DNA of 46,610 nucleotides from Kluyvera cryocrescens NBRC 102467 (GTDB lineage: Bacteria > Pseudomonadota > Gammaproteobacteria > Enterobacterales > Enterobacteriaceae), in contig NZ_BCTM01000031.1 in NCBI RefSeq assembly GCF_001571285.1, positions 1 to 46,610 on the forward strand, written 5' to 3'. The position numbers and the translations under genes are program-made. The notes under the pieces were generated by a model. That model worked only from the letters and a program-made list of their open reading frames with translations, was not told the origin of the DNA and did no database searches. Each line of letters opens with the position of its first letter. The first letter of the stretch is position 1. Shown here in pieces: positions 18,458 to 28,549 of the stretch.

Positions 18458-18593
18458 CATGTCTCTCCCTCTGTCTGTTTTTTTTCGTAGTGTACTGTTA
18501 TAGGCGATTCCCGGCGATGGGTAACGTACTTTTACGACTTTATTACCTTACCGTATAATCGCCCTTTAAGAATGAGCGCAGGCAGGAATAATA

Positions 18594-19046
18594 ATGACGA
18601 TTTGGGTTGATGCGGACGCGTGTCCTAATGTGATTAAAGAGGTGCTGTACCGCGCCGCAGACCGTACGCAGATTGAGCTGGTGCTGGTGGCAAACCAGTA
18701 TTTGCGCGTCCCTCCGTCGCGTTTTATCCGCGCCATGGTCGTGCCGCAGGGCTTTGATGTGGCCGATAACGAAATCGTCCGCCTGTGTCAGCCGGGCGAT
18801 CTGGTGGTGACGGCGGATATTCCGCTGGCGGCTGAAGTACTGGAAAAGGGCGGTGCGGCGCTGAATCCTCGCGGGGAGCGCTATAGTCATGCCACTATTC
18901 GTGAGCGCCTAACGCTGCGTGATTTTATGGATACCATGCGCTCCAGCGGTATTCAAACCGGCGGTCCGAGCGCGCTTTCGCAGCGCGATCGCCAGCAGTT
19001 TGCCGCTGAACTTGATAAGTGGCTGCTGGCGGTAAAGCGCGGCTGA
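18594..19046 (+). CDS. yaiI: UPF0178 family protein YaiI
   Basis: A 150-residue protein closely matching E. coli YaiI (152 aa). It begins [12 protein letters not shown], and acidic residues at the N-terminus and around NEIVRLC and TADIPLAAE suggest a PIN-like metal-dependent nuclease fold, which is inferred from the family and not proven. A CAGGAATAAT Shine-Dalgarno precedes the ATG. It is divergent from proC and followed by the aroL promoter. Confidence 0.93.
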   Translation: MTIWVDADACPNVIKEVLYRAADRTQIELVLVANQYLRVPPSRFIRAMVVPQGFDVADNEIVRLCQPGDLVVTADIPLAAEVLEKGGAALNPRGERYSHATIRERLTLRDFMDTMRSSGIQTGGPSALSQRDRQQFAAELDKWLLAVKRG

Positions 19047-19215
19047 CAGGATTTCTGTCATCAGAATGTGCTACCTTTGCCGCGTTATCCGGCTTGTCAA
19101 AACAAGCCTCTTTCATGTACTGTTAGCGCAACGCTTTGTGGCATCTTTTTTTTACGCCTGAAAATGCCACTCTATCAGCCTATGAAGGCTATGGGTCCTT
19201 CAGTAAAGCTCTTGT

Positions 19216-19263
19216 CGTAATTTAAAGTTTACACTTACTTGTGTACTAGTTTGGTGGTATTAT
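19216..19263 (+). promoter_or_regulatory. aroL promoter with candidate TyrR box and TrpR operator
   Basis: A -35-like TTACTT (19235-19240) and -10 TATTAT (19258-19263), 17 bp apart, form a plausible promoter 56 bases before aroL. CGTAAT-N6-TTTACA (19216-19233) fits a TyrR box (TGTAAA-N6-TTTACA) with one weak half. TGTACTAGTTTGGTGGTAT (19242-19260), with GTACTAGT matching the TrpR operator half-site, overlaps the spacer. Dual TyrR/TrpR repression is established for E. coli aroL. Confidence 0.65.
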
Positions 19264-19318
19264 TTACGCTTCATATGCACATCCCGCAATTTTGCGTCAT
19301 CAAGGGGAACTCCAGGCA

Positions 19319-19843
19319 ATGACACAGCCTATTTTTCTTATCGGAGCCAGGGGCTGCGGAAAAACAACAATAGGCCAAGCGCTGACTCACGCCTGCGATT
19401 TCCACTTTGTTGATACTGATTTGGCGTTACAACAGCGTTCCGGTATGACCGTTGCCGACATTGTGGCGGCCGAAGGCTGGGCCGGATTCCGTGCACGGGA
19501 AACGCAGACGCTTATCTCGGTAACGCAACCGAATACGGTGGTAGCCACCGGCGGTGGAATTATTCTGGCCGCTGAAAACCGCGAGTTTATGCGCCAGCAC
19601 GGCGTGGTGATTTATCTCAATGCCCCGGTTTCTGTTCTGGCAAGCCGCCTGGAAGCGTTTCCAGAAGCGGAACAGCGCCCGACCCTCACCGGCAAGCCTA
19701 TCAGCGAAGAGGTTGCCGATGTGTTAGCCCAGCGCGATGCGCTGTACCGCGAAACGGCCCACTATATTGTTGATGCTTCCTCCACGCCGGATCAGGTTGT
19801 CGCCCTCATCCAGAACGCTCTGCACCTGGCAACCGCCATCTAG
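19319..19843 (+). CDS. aroL: Shikimate kinase II AroL
   Basis: AroL phosphorylates shikimate to shikimate-3-phosphate in the common aromatic amino acid pathway. The 174-residue protein equals E. coli AroL in length. It has the P-loop GARGCGKT at residues 9-16, the shikimate-binding DTD and GFRARE, the Walker-B-like ATGGGI and the lid RPTLTGKP. The ATG at 19319 gives the family start MTQPIFLIG; an upstream ATG at 19292 would add an unmatched nine residues. Downstream, the expected yaiA is absent and aroM follows after 418 bases. Confidence 0.96.
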   Translation: MTQPIFLIGARGCGKTTIGQALTHACDFHFVDTDLALQQRSGMTVADIVAAEGWAGFRARETQTLISVTQPNTVVATGGGIILAAENREFMRQHGVVIYLNAPVSVLASRLEAFPEAEQRPTLTGKPISEEVADVLAQRDALYRETAHYIVDASSTPDQVVALIQNALHLATAI

Positions 19844-20261
19844 CAGGGCGGGTCTCTTTACTTCCTCTTCCTTATTTACGAATACGCTTGATTCTCTGCG
19901 TTCCTCGCCGCTGTAGATGACTCATTGTCGATACGCTGCAGCGGTAAGAGAGGGATTCTCGTGCTGCTGGCTTGGTTCATTGATTCGGCTGAATGAGCGC
20001 CGCTAACGTGACGATGGCTGACATAAAACGCAGTCTATAACCCTCTTTATTTCATGGTTATGGTGGGCGTAAATCACATTTATCGTTTATCTTTAATGTT
20101 ATAGAGAAGTTAAAATTAAACCATATCAGGAGAGTACTGGAAATTACCGGAATCTTTACATTCCAGCATCGGGATGAACTGCTACGCTTCTGAGCGGTGT
20201 TTTTCATCCATCCAGGTGGCTATTTGTAAAGTAAGCAATTGAGAAGCAGAAGGTAGATAAC
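19844..20261. other. aroL-aroM gap lacking yaiA
   Basis: In E. coli the small gene yaiA lies between aroL and aroM. Reading this gap in the plus frames I find no YaiA-like ORF or recognisable remnant; the longest ATG frame is about 29 codons. The right part is foldable: CTGGAA (20137-20142)/TTCCAG (20161-20166), then GGATGA (20172-20177) with a nested ACTGCT (20178-20183)/AGCGGT (20193-20198) stem, a TTTTT run and TCATCC. This could be a structured aroM leader or a small RNA; I cannot tell which. Confidence 0.55.
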
Positions 20262-20939
20262 ATGAGTGCAACCATGGCGATTCTTACGATTGGGGTGGTG
20301 CCCATCAGTGAAGTATTGCCGCTTTTAACCGAGCACATCAGGGAAGATCAAATTACCCACATTACTCTACTGGGCAACATGAGTCGTGCGGACGTTATGG
20401 AAGAATATGGGCCTGAGCCCGGTGAAGAGCGTCTGTTAGTTCTGTTAAACGACAACCAATTTGTTGAGATTTCGCGTCTGAAGGTCGAGCATGCCCTACA
20501 GGCGGTGATTGAAGTACTGGACAATCAGTCCTATGACGTCATTCTGTTGCTGAATACGTTCAAACTTCGCAGTATGACGGCGCGCAATGCGATACTGCTG
20601 GAGCCGCAGCGAATTATCCCACCGCTGGTAGCCTCTATCGTTGAGGGACATCAGGTCGGCGTGTTGGTGCCTATTGAGGCCATTCTTAAAGCCCAGAAAG
20701 AAAAATGGCAGATGCTGCCGACGTTACCTTACTACGCGCTGGCAAATCCCGTTCGCGACAGCGATCAGCACCTGATTTCAGCCGGCACTTCGCTGCTGGA
20801 GCAGGGCGCTGACGTACTGGTTCTTGACTCGCTGAGCTATCACCAGCGCCATCGCGACCTATTACAAAAGGCGCTGGATGTGCCGGTTCTGTTATCGAAT
20901 GTGCTGGTCGCCCGACTGGCGGCAGAATTATTATGTTAA
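20262..20939 (+). CDS. aroM: AroM family protein
   Basis: AroM is a 225-residue cytoplasmic protein of unknown biochemical function, same length as in E. coli, where it belongs to the TyrR-regulated aroL-yaiA-aroM operon. The sequence starts [14 protein letters not shown] and keeps family segments [18 protein letters not shown] and [14 protein letters not shown]. The distribution of acidic and glycine residues is reminiscent of Asp/Glu racemases (PF07302 family), but I see no diagnostic cysteine pair. A Shine-Dalgarno AGAAGGTAG precedes the ATG. The long gap from aroL suggests it may have its own promoter here. Confidence 0.9.
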   Translation: MSATMAILTIGVVPISEVLPLLTEHIREDQITHITLLGNMSRADVMEEYGPEPGEERLLVLLNDNQFVEISRLKVEHALQAVIEVLDNQSYDVILLLNTFKLRSMTARNAILLEPQRIIPPLVASIVEGHQVGVLVPIEAILKAQKEKWQMLPTLPYYALANPVRDSDQHLISAGTSLLEQGADVLVLDSLSYHQRHRDLLQKALDVPVLLSNVLVARLAAELLC

Positions 20940-21016
20940 GCGTATGAATTTGCGTGACAGGCTTCTGTTCGCAACCCTATATTGGTTTTTTACGCTAAGA
21001 CAATAAGGGCCTGTTT

Positions 21017-21301
21017 ATGCTTCAAAGCAACGAGTACTTCGAAGGGAAAGTGAAATCCATTGGCTTTACCAGCAGCAGCACCGGTCGTGCCAGCGTGGGC
21101 GTGATGGTTGAAGGCGAATACACCTTTGGCACCGCGCAGCCAGAAGAGATGACCGTGGTTAGCGGCGAGATGAATGTGCTGTTACCGGGTGAAATCGAAT
21201 GGAAAGTGTATACCGCAGGGGAAGTGTTTAACGTGCCGGGCAACAGCGAATTTAATCTGCAGATCGTTGAGCCGACGTCTTATCTGTGTCGCTATCTGTA
21301 A
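21017..21301 (+). CDS. ppnP: Pyrimidine/purine nucleoside phosphorylase PpnP (YaiE)
   Basis: PpnP phosphorolyses many nucleosides to the free base and pentose-1-phosphate, using a small cupin-type fold. The 94-residue protein equals E. coli PpnP in length and is nearly identical ([37 protein letters not shown]). It stands 77 nt after aroM on the same strand and is followed by a strong hairpin facing rdgC. Confidence 0.96.
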   Translation: MLQSNEYFEGKVKSIGFTSSSTGRASVGVMVEGEYTFGTAQPEEMTVVSGEMNVLLPGEIEWKVYTAGEVFNVPGNSEFNLQIVEPTSYLCRYL

Positions 21302-21305
21302 TATT

Positions 21306-21336
21306 TTCCCTTCCTGCTAAGGCAGGAAGGGAATTT
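21306..21336. terminator. Hairpin between convergent ppnP and rdgC
   Basis: Perfect 12-bp arms TTCCCTTCCTGC (21306-21317) and GCAGGAAGGGAA (21322-21333) with a TAAG loop are followed by TTT on the plus strand. It is placed to end ppnP transcripts and possibly rdgC transcripts. Confidence 0.8.
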
Positions 21337-21341
21337 ACCGC

Positions 21342-22253
21342 TTAGCGCTGAGCCTCACCGCCTAAGCCTTCTACCAGACTTTTAATCAATGCCGCCAGTT
21401 CGCCGGTCATCAGAATAAAGTCGGCGTCGAAACGCTGAGCGTAATCGTCCCTGTCGATATCTTCGTTTTGATCGCGCAGTTCGTCGCAGAACTTCAGGCG
21501 CTTAATCGAACCGTCGTCGCACATCACGAACTGAATACGCTGCTGCCAGTCCAGCGCCAGTTTGGTCACCAGCTTACCGGCCTCAATATGCGCCGCAATT
21601 TCATCGCAGATCAGATCTTGTTTCTTGGCGCGGATCACGCCGCCGTCTTCGAGGATCGCTTTCAGCTCGGCTTCATCCAGAATCTGGAAACTTTGCGCGG
21701 CGCTTCCGGAACGCACCCATTCGGTGAGCGTCAGCTCGATTGGATTTTCCAGCGTCAGCGGTACGACTGGCAAAGAACCCAGGCTTTTACGCAGCAGCGC
21801 CAGCGTATCTTCCGCTTTTTTGGCGCTGGCACAATCAACCATGATCAGATCGTTGACGGTATCGATCCACATCATCGTCTGGCTGAAGCGGCTAAAGGCG
21901 CGCGGCAGCAGGGAGTGCAGGACTTCGTCCTTCAGGGAATCTTTTTCCGTTTTCTTCAGCTTGCGGCCCTGATCGGCTTCCAGCTTCTGGATCTTGGCTT
22001 CCAGCGCTTGCTTAATCACAGGCGAAGGCAGGATCTTCTCTTCTTTACGCGCGCAGATGATGATCTGCCCGTTGACAGAGTGCGTCAGTGCGTCGCTGTG
22101 TGAGCCCATCGGCGGTACCCAGCCGGTTTTTGCCATATCCTGGCTGCCGCAGGGGGTGAAGGTCATCTCAGCGAGCTGCTTTTCCATCTCTTCCGCGCGC
22201 AGCGAGATGTCGCGGCTAAGACGATAAACCATTAAATTTTTGAACCACAGCAT
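21342..22253 (-). CDS. rdgC: Recombination-associated protein RdgC
   Basis: RdgC is a ring-shaped, sequence-independent DNA-binding protein that limits RecA activity and is needed when replication restart is impaired. The 303-residue product equals E. coli RdgC in length, starting [15 protein letters not shown] and ending GLGGEAQR. The reading frame extends upstream of 22253, but only the MLWFKN start fits the family. It converges with ppnP and is divergent from mak. Confidence 0.96.
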   Translation of the reverse strand: MLWFKNLMVYRLSRDISLRAEEMEKQLAEMTFTPCGSQDMAKTGWVPPMGSHSDALTHSVNGQIIICARKEEKILPSPVIKQALEAKIQKLEADQGRKLKKTEKDSLKDEVLHSLLPRAFSRFSQTMMWIDTVNDLIMVDCASAKKAEDTLALLRKSLGSLPVVPLTLENPIELTLTEWVRSGSAAQSFQILDEAELKAILEDGGVIRAKKQDLICDEIAAHIEAGKLVTKLALDWQQRIQFVMCDDGSIKRLKFCDELRDQNEDIDRDDYAQRFDADFILMTGELAALIKSLVEGLGGEAQR

Positions 22254-22340
22254 GATAATTTCCACGGTGTTATCGTTATATAGGCGGGCAATGATAACGA
22301 ATTGTCCACGGCCTTGCATTGTTTTAAACAGGAGCGACGA

Positions 22341-23243
22341 ATGCGAATTGGGATTGATTTGGGGGGGACGAAAACAGAGGTTATCGCGCTCGGTGACCAA
22401 GGCGAGCAGCTGTATCGTCACCGCCTGCCGACGCCGCGAGATTATCGGCAAACCATTGAGAATATTGCACATCTTGTTGCTTTGGCTGAAGAAGCTACCG
22501 GCAAAATTGGCACGGTTGGCATCGGGATCCCTGGCTCGATTTCACCCTATACCGGGGTCGTCAAAAACGCTAATTCGACCTGGCTTAACGGCCAACCGTT
22601 TGATAAAGATTTGAGCCAACGCCTCAATCGTGAAGTGCGTCTGGCGAACGACGCCAACTGCCTGGCCGTATCCGAAGCGATCGATGGGGCGGCAGCTGGC
22701 GCACAGACGGTATTTGCCGTCATTATTGGGACCGGCTGCGGTGCGGGCGTAGCGATGAACGGGCGCGTACATATTGGCGGGAACGGTACGGCGGGCGAGT
22801 GGGGGCATAACCCGCTGCCGTGGATGAATGACGACGAGCTGCGCTACCGCGCTGAAGTGCCGTGCTACTGCGGAAAACAGGGATGTATTGAGACGTTTAT
22901 CTCCGGCACCGGATTTGCCACCGATTACCAGCGTTTAAGCGGCAATCCGCTCAAAGGCAGTGAGATTATGCGGTTAGTTGAAGCAGGCGATGCGCTGGCA
23001 GAGCAAGCGCTGGCCCACTATGAACAGCGGCTAGCGAAGTCGCTGGCGCATGTCGTCAATATTCTCGACCCGGACGTGATTGTGCTGGGCGGCGGGATGA
23101 GTAATGTTGAGCGTCTCTATAGGACGGTACCGTCACTGGTGAAAGAGTGGGTGTTCGGCGGTGAATGTGAGACGCCGATTCGCAAGGCGCTGCACGGCGA
23201 CTCCAGCGGCGTGCGCGGGGCAGCATGGCTGTGGCCGCAGTAA
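22341..23243 (+). CDS. mak: Manno(fructo)kinase Mak (ROK family)
   Basis: Mak phosphorylates fructose and mannose in the cytoplasm. The 300-residue protein (E. coli 302) has the ASKHA phosphate-binding start [12 protein letters not shown], a substrate-binding NDANC, the ATP-site GTGCGAG, and the ROK zinc motif around GHNPLP and [10 protein letters not shown]. An AGGAGCGA Shine-Dalgarno fixes the ATG at 22341. In E. coli araJ lies between mak and sbcC; here mak is followed directly by terminator hairpins and the convergent sbcC. Confidence 0.95.
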   Translation: MRIGIDLGGTKTEVIALGDQGEQLYRHRLPTPRDYRQTIENIAHLVALAEEATGKIGTVGIGIPGSISPYTGVVKNANSTWLNGQPFDKDLSQRLNREVRLANDANCLAVSEAIDGAAAGAQTVFAVIIGTGCGAGVAMNGRVHIGGNGTAGEWGHNPLPWMNDDELRYRAEVPCYCGKQGCIETFISGTGFATDYQRLSGNPLKGSEIMRLVEAGDALAEQALAHYEQRLAKSLAHVVNILDPDVIVLGGGMSNVERLYRTVPSLVKEWVFGGECETPIRKALHGDSSGVRGAAWLWPQ

Positions 23244-23257
23244 TATCATAGTATCTA

Positions 23258-23279
23258 TCCCCCGCGGACAGACGGGGGA
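23258..23279. repeat. GC-rich hairpin after mak
   Basis: TCCCCCG (23258-23264) and CGGGGGA (23273-23279) form a perfect 7-bp stem with an 8-nt loop. It is the first of two hairpins between the convergent mak and sbcC genes. Confidence 0.65.
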
Positions 23280-23304
23280 AAACCTCCGGCGCTCACCGGA
23301 GGTT
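23278..23304 (-). terminator. Intrinsic terminator of sbcDC
   Basis: AACCTCCGG (23281-23289) and CCGGAGGTT (23296-23304) form a perfect 9-bp stem. Read on the minus strand the stem runs into TTTTCCCC, fitting a terminator just past the sbcC stop. Confidence 0.78.
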
Positions 23305-23308
23305 GGCT

Positions 23309-26300
23309 TTACTCGATGGCAAACATTTTATCCAGGCGGCTATACCCCAGCCCGTTGATCTTCTTAACCTTGATCTGCACCGGAATGCGCTCTTTCATGG
23401 CTTCAACGTGGCTTATCACGCCGATGATTTTACCGCTGGCGTTGAGCGTATCCAGCGCATCGAGCGCGGTATCCAGCGTTTCGCTGTCCAGGGTGCCAAA
23501 ACCTTCATCAAGGAACAGTGAGTCGATGCGGGTTTTATGGCTGACCAGATCCGAAAGCGCCAGCGCCAGCGCAAGGCTGACGAGGAAGCTTTCGCCACCG
23601 GAGAGGGTGCGGGTATCGCGCACCGCATCGGCCTGCCAGGTATCAACCACTTCCAGCTCCAGCGCATCGCTGGCCTTACGCTGGAGTAAATAGCGGCCGT
23701 GCAGGCGACTCAATTGCTCGTTTGCCAGCCATACCAGATTATCCAGCGTCAGCCCTTGGGCGAATTTGCGGAATTTATCGCCCTCTTTTGAACCAATCAG
23801 CGCATTAAGATGCGCCCAATCTTCCAAAGTGGCGTTGGCCTTTTCAATCTCAAGGAACAAAGACTGTTGCTGCTGACGGTTGCTTTCATCCTGCTTCAAC
23901 TGCTGACGGAGTTCGCCCTGGCGCTGGCTGTTTTCGCGCAGTTGCTGAGCAAGCTGTTGCAGTTGGGTCTGGGTATCGGAAAGGGTGATCTCCGGCGTCA
24001 GCGTTTCCGGGCGTAGCGTCAGGTGTTTTTGCAGAGCTTCTTGCACCTGGGTTACTCGCGTCTGATGCTGCTGGTGTTGGGTTTCCAGCGTCTGTTTCAG
24101 GTGTTCCAGGCGTTGACGCTCATCGGCGTCGAGCAGTGCGGCAAGGAAATCATCGCGATCGGTGAAGTGTGAGTCGGCAAGCGCTTGATTAAATTGCTGC
24201 TCGGCCTGCTGCAGGCGCTGCTGCTCCTGGGTTTCTTGCTGTTGCAGCGTATGCAATTGGCTCTCCAGCGCGACGCAGTCGTGGTGTACCTGCTGCCAGC
24301 CGTCAAGGTTGGCGTGACTGCCATCATCGGCATGCTGTGTCGGTGGCAGCGTCTCCAGCAGCGGCTGGATGTGGGCCAACTGTTGCTGCGTTTGCTGACT
24401 CTCTTTTTGCTGCTGCTGCCAGGCCTCGGTTTGCGCTTCACGCGCGGCAAGCCACGCGGCTTCTTCCCCGGTTGCTGGTCGCGTCAATCCCCACGCCGTG
24501 AGCGCGTGAATTAACGCCTCGTCGCGCTGCGTCAGCTCTTCAGTCAGGTGCGTTTTCTGCGCCTGAAGTTCCCGGATTTGGCCCTCAAGCGCCTGGCGCT
24601 GGCTATGCTGATAGCGCTGCTGTTCGGCATCGTCCTGTTCGGCGAGCCAGCGGCCAATATCGTCGGCGGGCTGAAGTGAAATGGCTAAACGCTGCGTGAC
24701 ATCCTGCCACTGCAATGTAAGTGCTTGCTCCTGCTGGGAAAGTGATGCCAGCTCGTCATTTTCTTTCTGCTGCTGTTTTTGTAGCGCCTCCTGCTGGCCG
24801 CGCAGGGTGGCGCCATCTTCCGCCAGACGAGCCACCTCTTTTTCCAGCGCATCGCGGCGGGCTTTGTTGGCGTCAGGAACCAGCGCCTGATACTCCGCCA
24901 GCGCGGGATGATCGGTAGAACCGCAGAGCGGGCAGGCAGCGCCAGGCTGTAATCGCGCGCGCTCTGCTTCCAGCCGCACGATGGTGGCCTCCAGCTCACA
25001 GAGAGCTTTCACATCCTGAAGCTGCTGCTTTTTGTCTTTATACACCTGGCGCAGTTGGGTCAGCTCGGCCGTGATTTTTTCCAACTGCTGCTGGCGCTGC
25101 TGCCCGGCGTCAATCAACTGCTGGCGGCGGCTTTGTAGCGGAATAAAGCGCGTGTGCAGGCTACTGAGCTGCTGGCGCAGTGGGCGGGTGGCGGTATGGT
25201 GAGCCATCTGCGCCGCCACCTCTTCCGGCGTCAGGGTCAACGCGGAGAGAGGGAGTTGGGCAAGCTGTGTTTCCTGCTCCTGCACGCGCTGCTGCAAAGC
25301 CTGCAGCTGGGCGCGATCGCGCGTTTGCTGAGCAAAGGCGCTGCGCCAGCCGGTGAGTTCTCCCTGCCAGCGCTGAATATGTTCATGCTCTTCGAGCCAG
25401 CGCTGCCGCTCGGCCTGCGTTTGCTGCAGGGCGAGTGCCTGACGTTCCGCGGTAAAGCGAATGCGGTCGCGCAGGGCACAGGCGTCATGTAAGCGAGTAT
25501 TCACTTGCAGAACCAGCTGATGGGTTTTGGCGACCGTAGCCGTTTGTTCCTGCATCTGCGTCCAGCGCGGGCGTAGCGCTTCAGCGGGTTGAGCACGATT
25601 GAGCGCTGCAAGCTGCGGCTGGGCGGCAGCCAGCGCCTGCGCGGCGTCGGCCAGCGCTTGTTGGTTTTTATGGCCGTCTTGTTCCAGTTCGGCCTGTCGC
25701 GCCAGCCACTGCTGATGCTGCGTCGTCAGAGCCTGCTGCTGCTGCCACTGTTTTTCGTCAGAAGTAAGCGCCTGCAAACTTTGTAGTAGCGCCTGCTGCT
25801 GCTCTTCGCTTAACAGCACCACGCCGCTGGCCTGTGCCTGCAGTTTGTCGAGTTCGCCGCGTGCGTGTTTATGTTTTTCAAAGACCTGGGCGGAGATCTG
25901 GCCGTAAATTTCGGTGCCGGTGAGCTCTTCGAGCAGCTCGGCGCGCTCTTTTGGCTTGGCGTTGAGAAAGGCGGCAAACTGACCCTGCGAGAGCAGCATC
26001 GAGCGGGTAAAGCGGCCATAGTCCAGCCCGCTGAGGGCGGCGGTCATCTCCAGCTTATCTTTAACTTTATCGGCCAGGATCTGCCCATCGGCACAGCGGG
26101 CCAGCTCAACGCGCGGTGCCTGCAGATTGCCGTCCGGCTGATTACGCGCGCGGTTCTGGCTCCAGAAGGCGCGATAGGCCACGCCCTGAACCTCAAATTC
26201 GACTTCCGCCAGGCACTCGGCGGTATCGCGTGTCATGAGATCGTTTTGCGACTGGGAGACCGTATTGAGGCGCGGTGTTTCGTGATAGAGCGCGAGGCAG

Positions 26301-26449
26301 ATAGCGTCAAGCAGGGTGGTCTTCCCCGCACCGGTCGGGCCGGTAATGGCAAACAGGCCGTTGCTGGCAAACGGCTCCTGGGTAAAGTCAATTTTCCACT
26401 CACCCTTGAGCGAGTTGAGGTTTTTCAGGCGTAGGCTGAGAATTTTCAT
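23309..26449 (-). CDS. sbcC: Exonuclease SbcCD, SMC-like subunit SbcC
   Basis: SbcC is the Rad50-like ATPase of the SbcCD nuclease, which cleaves DNA hairpins and protein-blocked ends. The 1046-residue protein (E. coli 1048) has a Walker A GPTGAGKT at 37-44, a Q-loop near [10 protein letters not shown], two long Gln-rich coiled coils (roughly 190-480 and 530-860), a zinc-hook CPLC at Cys506/Cys509 between them, and a C-terminal ABC signature LSGGES with Walker [12 protein letters not shown]. Its ATG overlaps the sbcD stop (ATGA), so SbcD and SbcC are translationally coupled. Confidence 0.97.
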   Translation of the reverse strand: MKILSLRLKNLNSLKGEWKIDFTQEPFASNGLFAITGPTGAGKTTLLDAICLALYHETPRLNTVSQSQNDLMTRDTAECLAEVEFEVQGVAYRAFWSQNRARNQPDGNLQAPRVELARCADGQILADKVKDKLEMTAALSGLDYGRFTRSMLLSQGQFAAFLNAKPKERAELLEELTGTEIYGQISAQVFEKHKHARGELDKLQAQASGVVLLSEEQQQALLQSLQALTSDEKQWQQQQALTTQHQQWLARQAELEQDGHKNQQALADAAQALAAAQPQLAALNRAQPAEALRPRWTQMQEQTATVAKTHQLVLQVNTRLHDACALRDRIRFTAERQALALQQTQAERQRWLEEHEHIQRWQGELTGWRSAFAQQTRDRAQLQALQQRVQEQETQLAQLPLSALTLTPEEVAAQMAHHTATRPLRQQLSSLHTRFIPLQSRRQQLIDAGQQRQQQLEKITAELTQLRQVYKDKKQQLQDVKALCELEATIVRLEAERARLQPGAACPLCGSTDHPALAEYQALVPDANKARRDALEKEVARLAEDGATLRGQQEALQKQQQKENDELASLSQQEQALTLQWQDVTQRLAISLQPADDIGRWLAEQDDAEQQRYQHSQRQALEGQIRELQAQKTHLTEELTQRDEALIHALTAWGLTRPATGEEAAWLAAREAQTEAWQQQQKESQQTQQQLAHIQPLLETLPPTQHADDGSHANLDGWQQVHHDCVALESQLHTLQQQETQEQQRLQQAEQQFNQALADSHFTDRDDFLAALLDADERQRLEHLKQTLETQHQQHQTRVTQVQEALQKHLTLRPETLTPEITLSDTQTQLQQLAQQLRENSQRQGELRQQLKQDESNRQQQQSLFLEIEKANATLEDWAHLNALIGSKEGDKFRKFAQGLTLDNLVWLANEQLSRLHGRYLLQRKASDALELEVVDTWQADAVRDTRTLSGGESFLVSLALALALSDLVSHKTRIDSLFLDEGFGTLDSETLDTALDALDTLNASGKIIGVISHVEAMKERIPVQIKVKKINGLGYSRLDKMFAIE

Positions 26450-27648
26450 GGCTGTTGCTCCTCGCCCAGGCCGTGTAGCGTTTCATTAAACAGCGTTTGC
26501 AGGCGTTGCCGCTGTGGTTCTTCCAGCGTTTCCAGCGCCAGCCGGCGGTGGAACACCTCGTCGACGCTCAGTTCGCTTAAGGTTTCGCGTTCGAGACTGG
26601 CCAGAATACGCTGGCGCTGTTCGCGGCTGCGGCGCACCAGCAGCACCTCGACCGGTAGATCGTCGGTAATGACCTGAATTTTGCGCTGAATATCGTGCAG
26701 GTATTCGTCGCTGGTTATCTCAATATCGACCCAGGTGGCCGGTTCGGCATCCGCATGGCGCCATTCGGCTAACTGTGCGCTGATACTGTCAAAATCGCCC
26801 TTAATCACCGCCAGCGGCTGTGTGACCGGGACCAGGAGCGGTGCGACTTCATCCAGCTTGCCGTCAGCAAACGTCACCAGGTTAACGCTTTTGCTCTTGC
26901 CGGTTTCATCAAAGCTCAGGGCGATTGGTGAACCGCTGTAGCGGATATGCTCGCTGCCGCCGATTTTCTGCGCCCGGTGGATATGTCCAAGGGCGATATA
27001 GTCGGCGGGCGGGAAGTTTTGTGCCGGAAATGCGTCCAGTGTGCCAATATAAATGTCGCGTACCGCGTCACTTTTGCTGGCGCCAACGGTGGTCAGATGG
27101 CCGCTGGCGATAATCGGTAGCGGCCGGTTGGCGCGCAGTGCACAGGCCTGCAGGTACTGCTGCTGATAGTAGTCAGTGATGCTTTCCAGCACCTGACGCT
27201 GCTTTTCGCTGCCGGAAAGCCCGGCCTGGCTGGTAATAATGTCGCGCGGGCGTAAAAACGGCACCGGGCAGAAAACCGCACCGGGGGTGCCGTCGCGTTG
27301 GTTCAGAATAAACGGTTGGTGTCCGGCGCTGGCGATGACCGTGGTGTTGAGAAACGACAGAATATCGCGCGATTCGTTTAGCGTGGCGACTGAGTCATGG
27401 TTGCCCGCCAGTACCACCAGATGGCAGCCGGTTTGCTGTAGATTAACCACAAATCGGTTGTACAGCTCGCGCGCATAGCTCGGCGGCGAACCGGTGTCGA
27501 AGATATCACCCGCGACAATAATGGCGTCGACCTTTTCCGTTTCGGCGGTGGTCAACAACCAGTGCAGAAAGGCGTCATGTTCGGCGGCTCGGCTTTTGCT
27601 GTAGAAGTTCTGGCCAAGGTGCCAGTCCGATGTATGGATAATGCGCAT
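26446..27648 (-). CDS. sbcD: Exonuclease SbcCD, nuclease subunit SbcD
   Basis: SbcD is the Mre11-like Mn-dependent nuclease partner of SbcC. The 400-residue protein equals E. coli SbcD in length. Phosphoesterase motifs are DWHLGQ (residues 8-13), GDIFDTG, GNHDS, and GH-containing SGHLTT and LGHIHRAQ. The start at 27648 ([12 protein letters not shown]) is chosen by alignment; the frame continues upstream without similarity. It is divergent from phoB; the 190-bp gap between them contains the Pho box. Confidence 0.97.
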   Translation of the reverse strand: MRIIHTSDWHLGQNFYSKSRAAEHDAFLHWLLTTAETEKVDAIIVAGDIFDTGSPPSYARELYNRFVVNLQQTGCHLVVLAGNHDSVATLNESRDILSFLNTTVIASAGHQPFILNQRDGTPGAVFCPVPFLRPRDIITSQAGLSGSEKQRQVLESITDYYQQQYLQACALRANRPLPIIASGHLTTVGASKSDAVRDIYIGTLDAFPAQNFPPADYIALGHIHRAQKIGGSEHIRYSGSPIALSFDETGKSKSVNLVTFADGKLDEVAPLLVPVTQPLAVIKGDFDSISAQLAEWRHADAEPATWVDIEITSDEYLHDIQRKIQVITDDLPVEVLLVRRSREQRQRILASLERETLSELSVDEVFHRRLALETLEEPQRQRLQTLFNETLHGLGEEQQP

Positions 27649-27764
27649 AGCGGTTCCGTTAAAGATGACGTAAAGGTGATTATAAACATTCACCTGGGCC
27701 GGGGTCGATGCGTGAGATCGCCTTGTGTCATAAACGATGAAAGGCGATCATCTGCCGGTCATGT

Positions 27765-27813
27765 TTTTCATAAATCTGTCATAAATCTGACGCATAATGG
27801 CGCCGTATATAAT
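27765..27813 (+). promoter_or_regulatory. Pho box and promoter of phoBR
   Basis: CTGTCATAAATCTGACGC (27776-27793) is a PhoB site matching the autoregulatory E. coli phoB box, with another overlapping TTTCATAAA unit upstream from 27767. TATAAT (27808-27813) is a consensus -10. Positive autoregulation of phoBR is therefore expected. Confidence 0.9.
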
Positions 27814-27838
27814 ACTGATGTCTAAAACAGGGCAAATA

Positions 27839-28528
27839 ATGGCAAGACGTATTCTGGTCGTTGAAGATGAAGCGCCAATCCGCGAGATGGTGTGTTTCGT
27901 GCTGGAACAAAACGGTTTTCAGCCGGTGGAAGCGGAAGATTACGATAGCGCTATCAGCAAGTTGAACGAACCCTGGCCCGACCTGATTTTGCTCGACTGG
28001 ATGTTACCGGGTGGTTCAGGGCTGCAATTTATTAAACATCTCAAACGTGAAGCGCTCACCCGTGATATACCGGTAATGATGCTAACGGCGCGCGGTGAAG
28101 AAGAAGATCGCGTCCGTGGGCTGGAGACCGGCGCGGATGATTACATCACGAAACCATTCTCACCAAAAGAGCTGGTTGCCCGTATCAAAGCGGTCATGCG
28201 TCGTATTTCACCGATGGCGGTGGAAGAGGTGATTGAGATGCAGGGGCTGAGCCTTGACCCTACCTCGCACCGGGTGATGACCGGTGAAAACCCATTGGAT
28301 ATGGGACCAACCGAATTTAAGCTACTGCACTTCTTTATGACGCACCCGGAACGTGTTTACAGCCGTGAACAGCTGCTGAACCACGTTTGGGGGACCAACG
28401 TCTATGTTGAAGATCGTACCGTTGACGTGCATATTCGTCGTCTACGCAAAGCGCTGGAACACAGTGGTCATGACCGCATGGTGCAAACCGTCCGCGGCAC
28501 GGGTTATCGTTTTTCCGCCCGTTTTTAA
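27839..28528 (+). CDS. phoB: Phosphate regulon response regulator PhoB
   Basis: PhoB is the OmpR-type activator of the phosphate regulon. The 229-residue protein is nearly identical to E. coli PhoB: receiver domain with acidic pocket VVEDEAP, phospho-acceptor Asp in LLDWMLPGG (position 54 in the family), conserved Thr/Lys in MLTARG and YITKPF, and a winged-helix DNA-binding domain with recognition helix region [19 protein letters not shown]. The ATG at 27839 matches the family start [11 protein letters not shown]. phoR begins 21 nt downstream. Confidence 0.98.
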   Translation: MARRILVVEDEAPIREMVCFVLEQNGFQPVEAEDYDSAISKLNEPWPDLILLDWMLPGGSGLQFIKHLKREALTRDIPVMMLTARGEEEDRVRGLETGADDYITKPFSPKELVARIKAVMRRISPMAVEEVIEMQGLSLDPTSHRVMTGENPLDMGPTEFKLLHFFMTHPERVYSREQLLNHVWGTNVYVEDRTVDVHIRRLRKALEHSGHDRMVQTVRGTGYRFSARF

Positions 28529-28549
28529 TTTTTGACAGGAGTGTGACCC

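Noticed and set aside
19926-20000. About 29-codon ORF in the aroL-aroM gap as a remnant of yaiA
   Set aside because: Its translation does not resemble YaiA and it lacks a Shine-Dalgarno.
24185-24514. Leucine-rich plus-strand frame that looks like a membrane protein
   Set aside because: The leucine repeats are the reverse complement of Gln-rich coiled-coil codons (CAG to CTG) in sbcC.
23309-26434. Several long plus-strand frames antisense to sbcC (for example 25865-26434, 189 codons)
   Set aside because: They mirror the codon bias of the intact sbcC gene and show no domain or start signals of their own.
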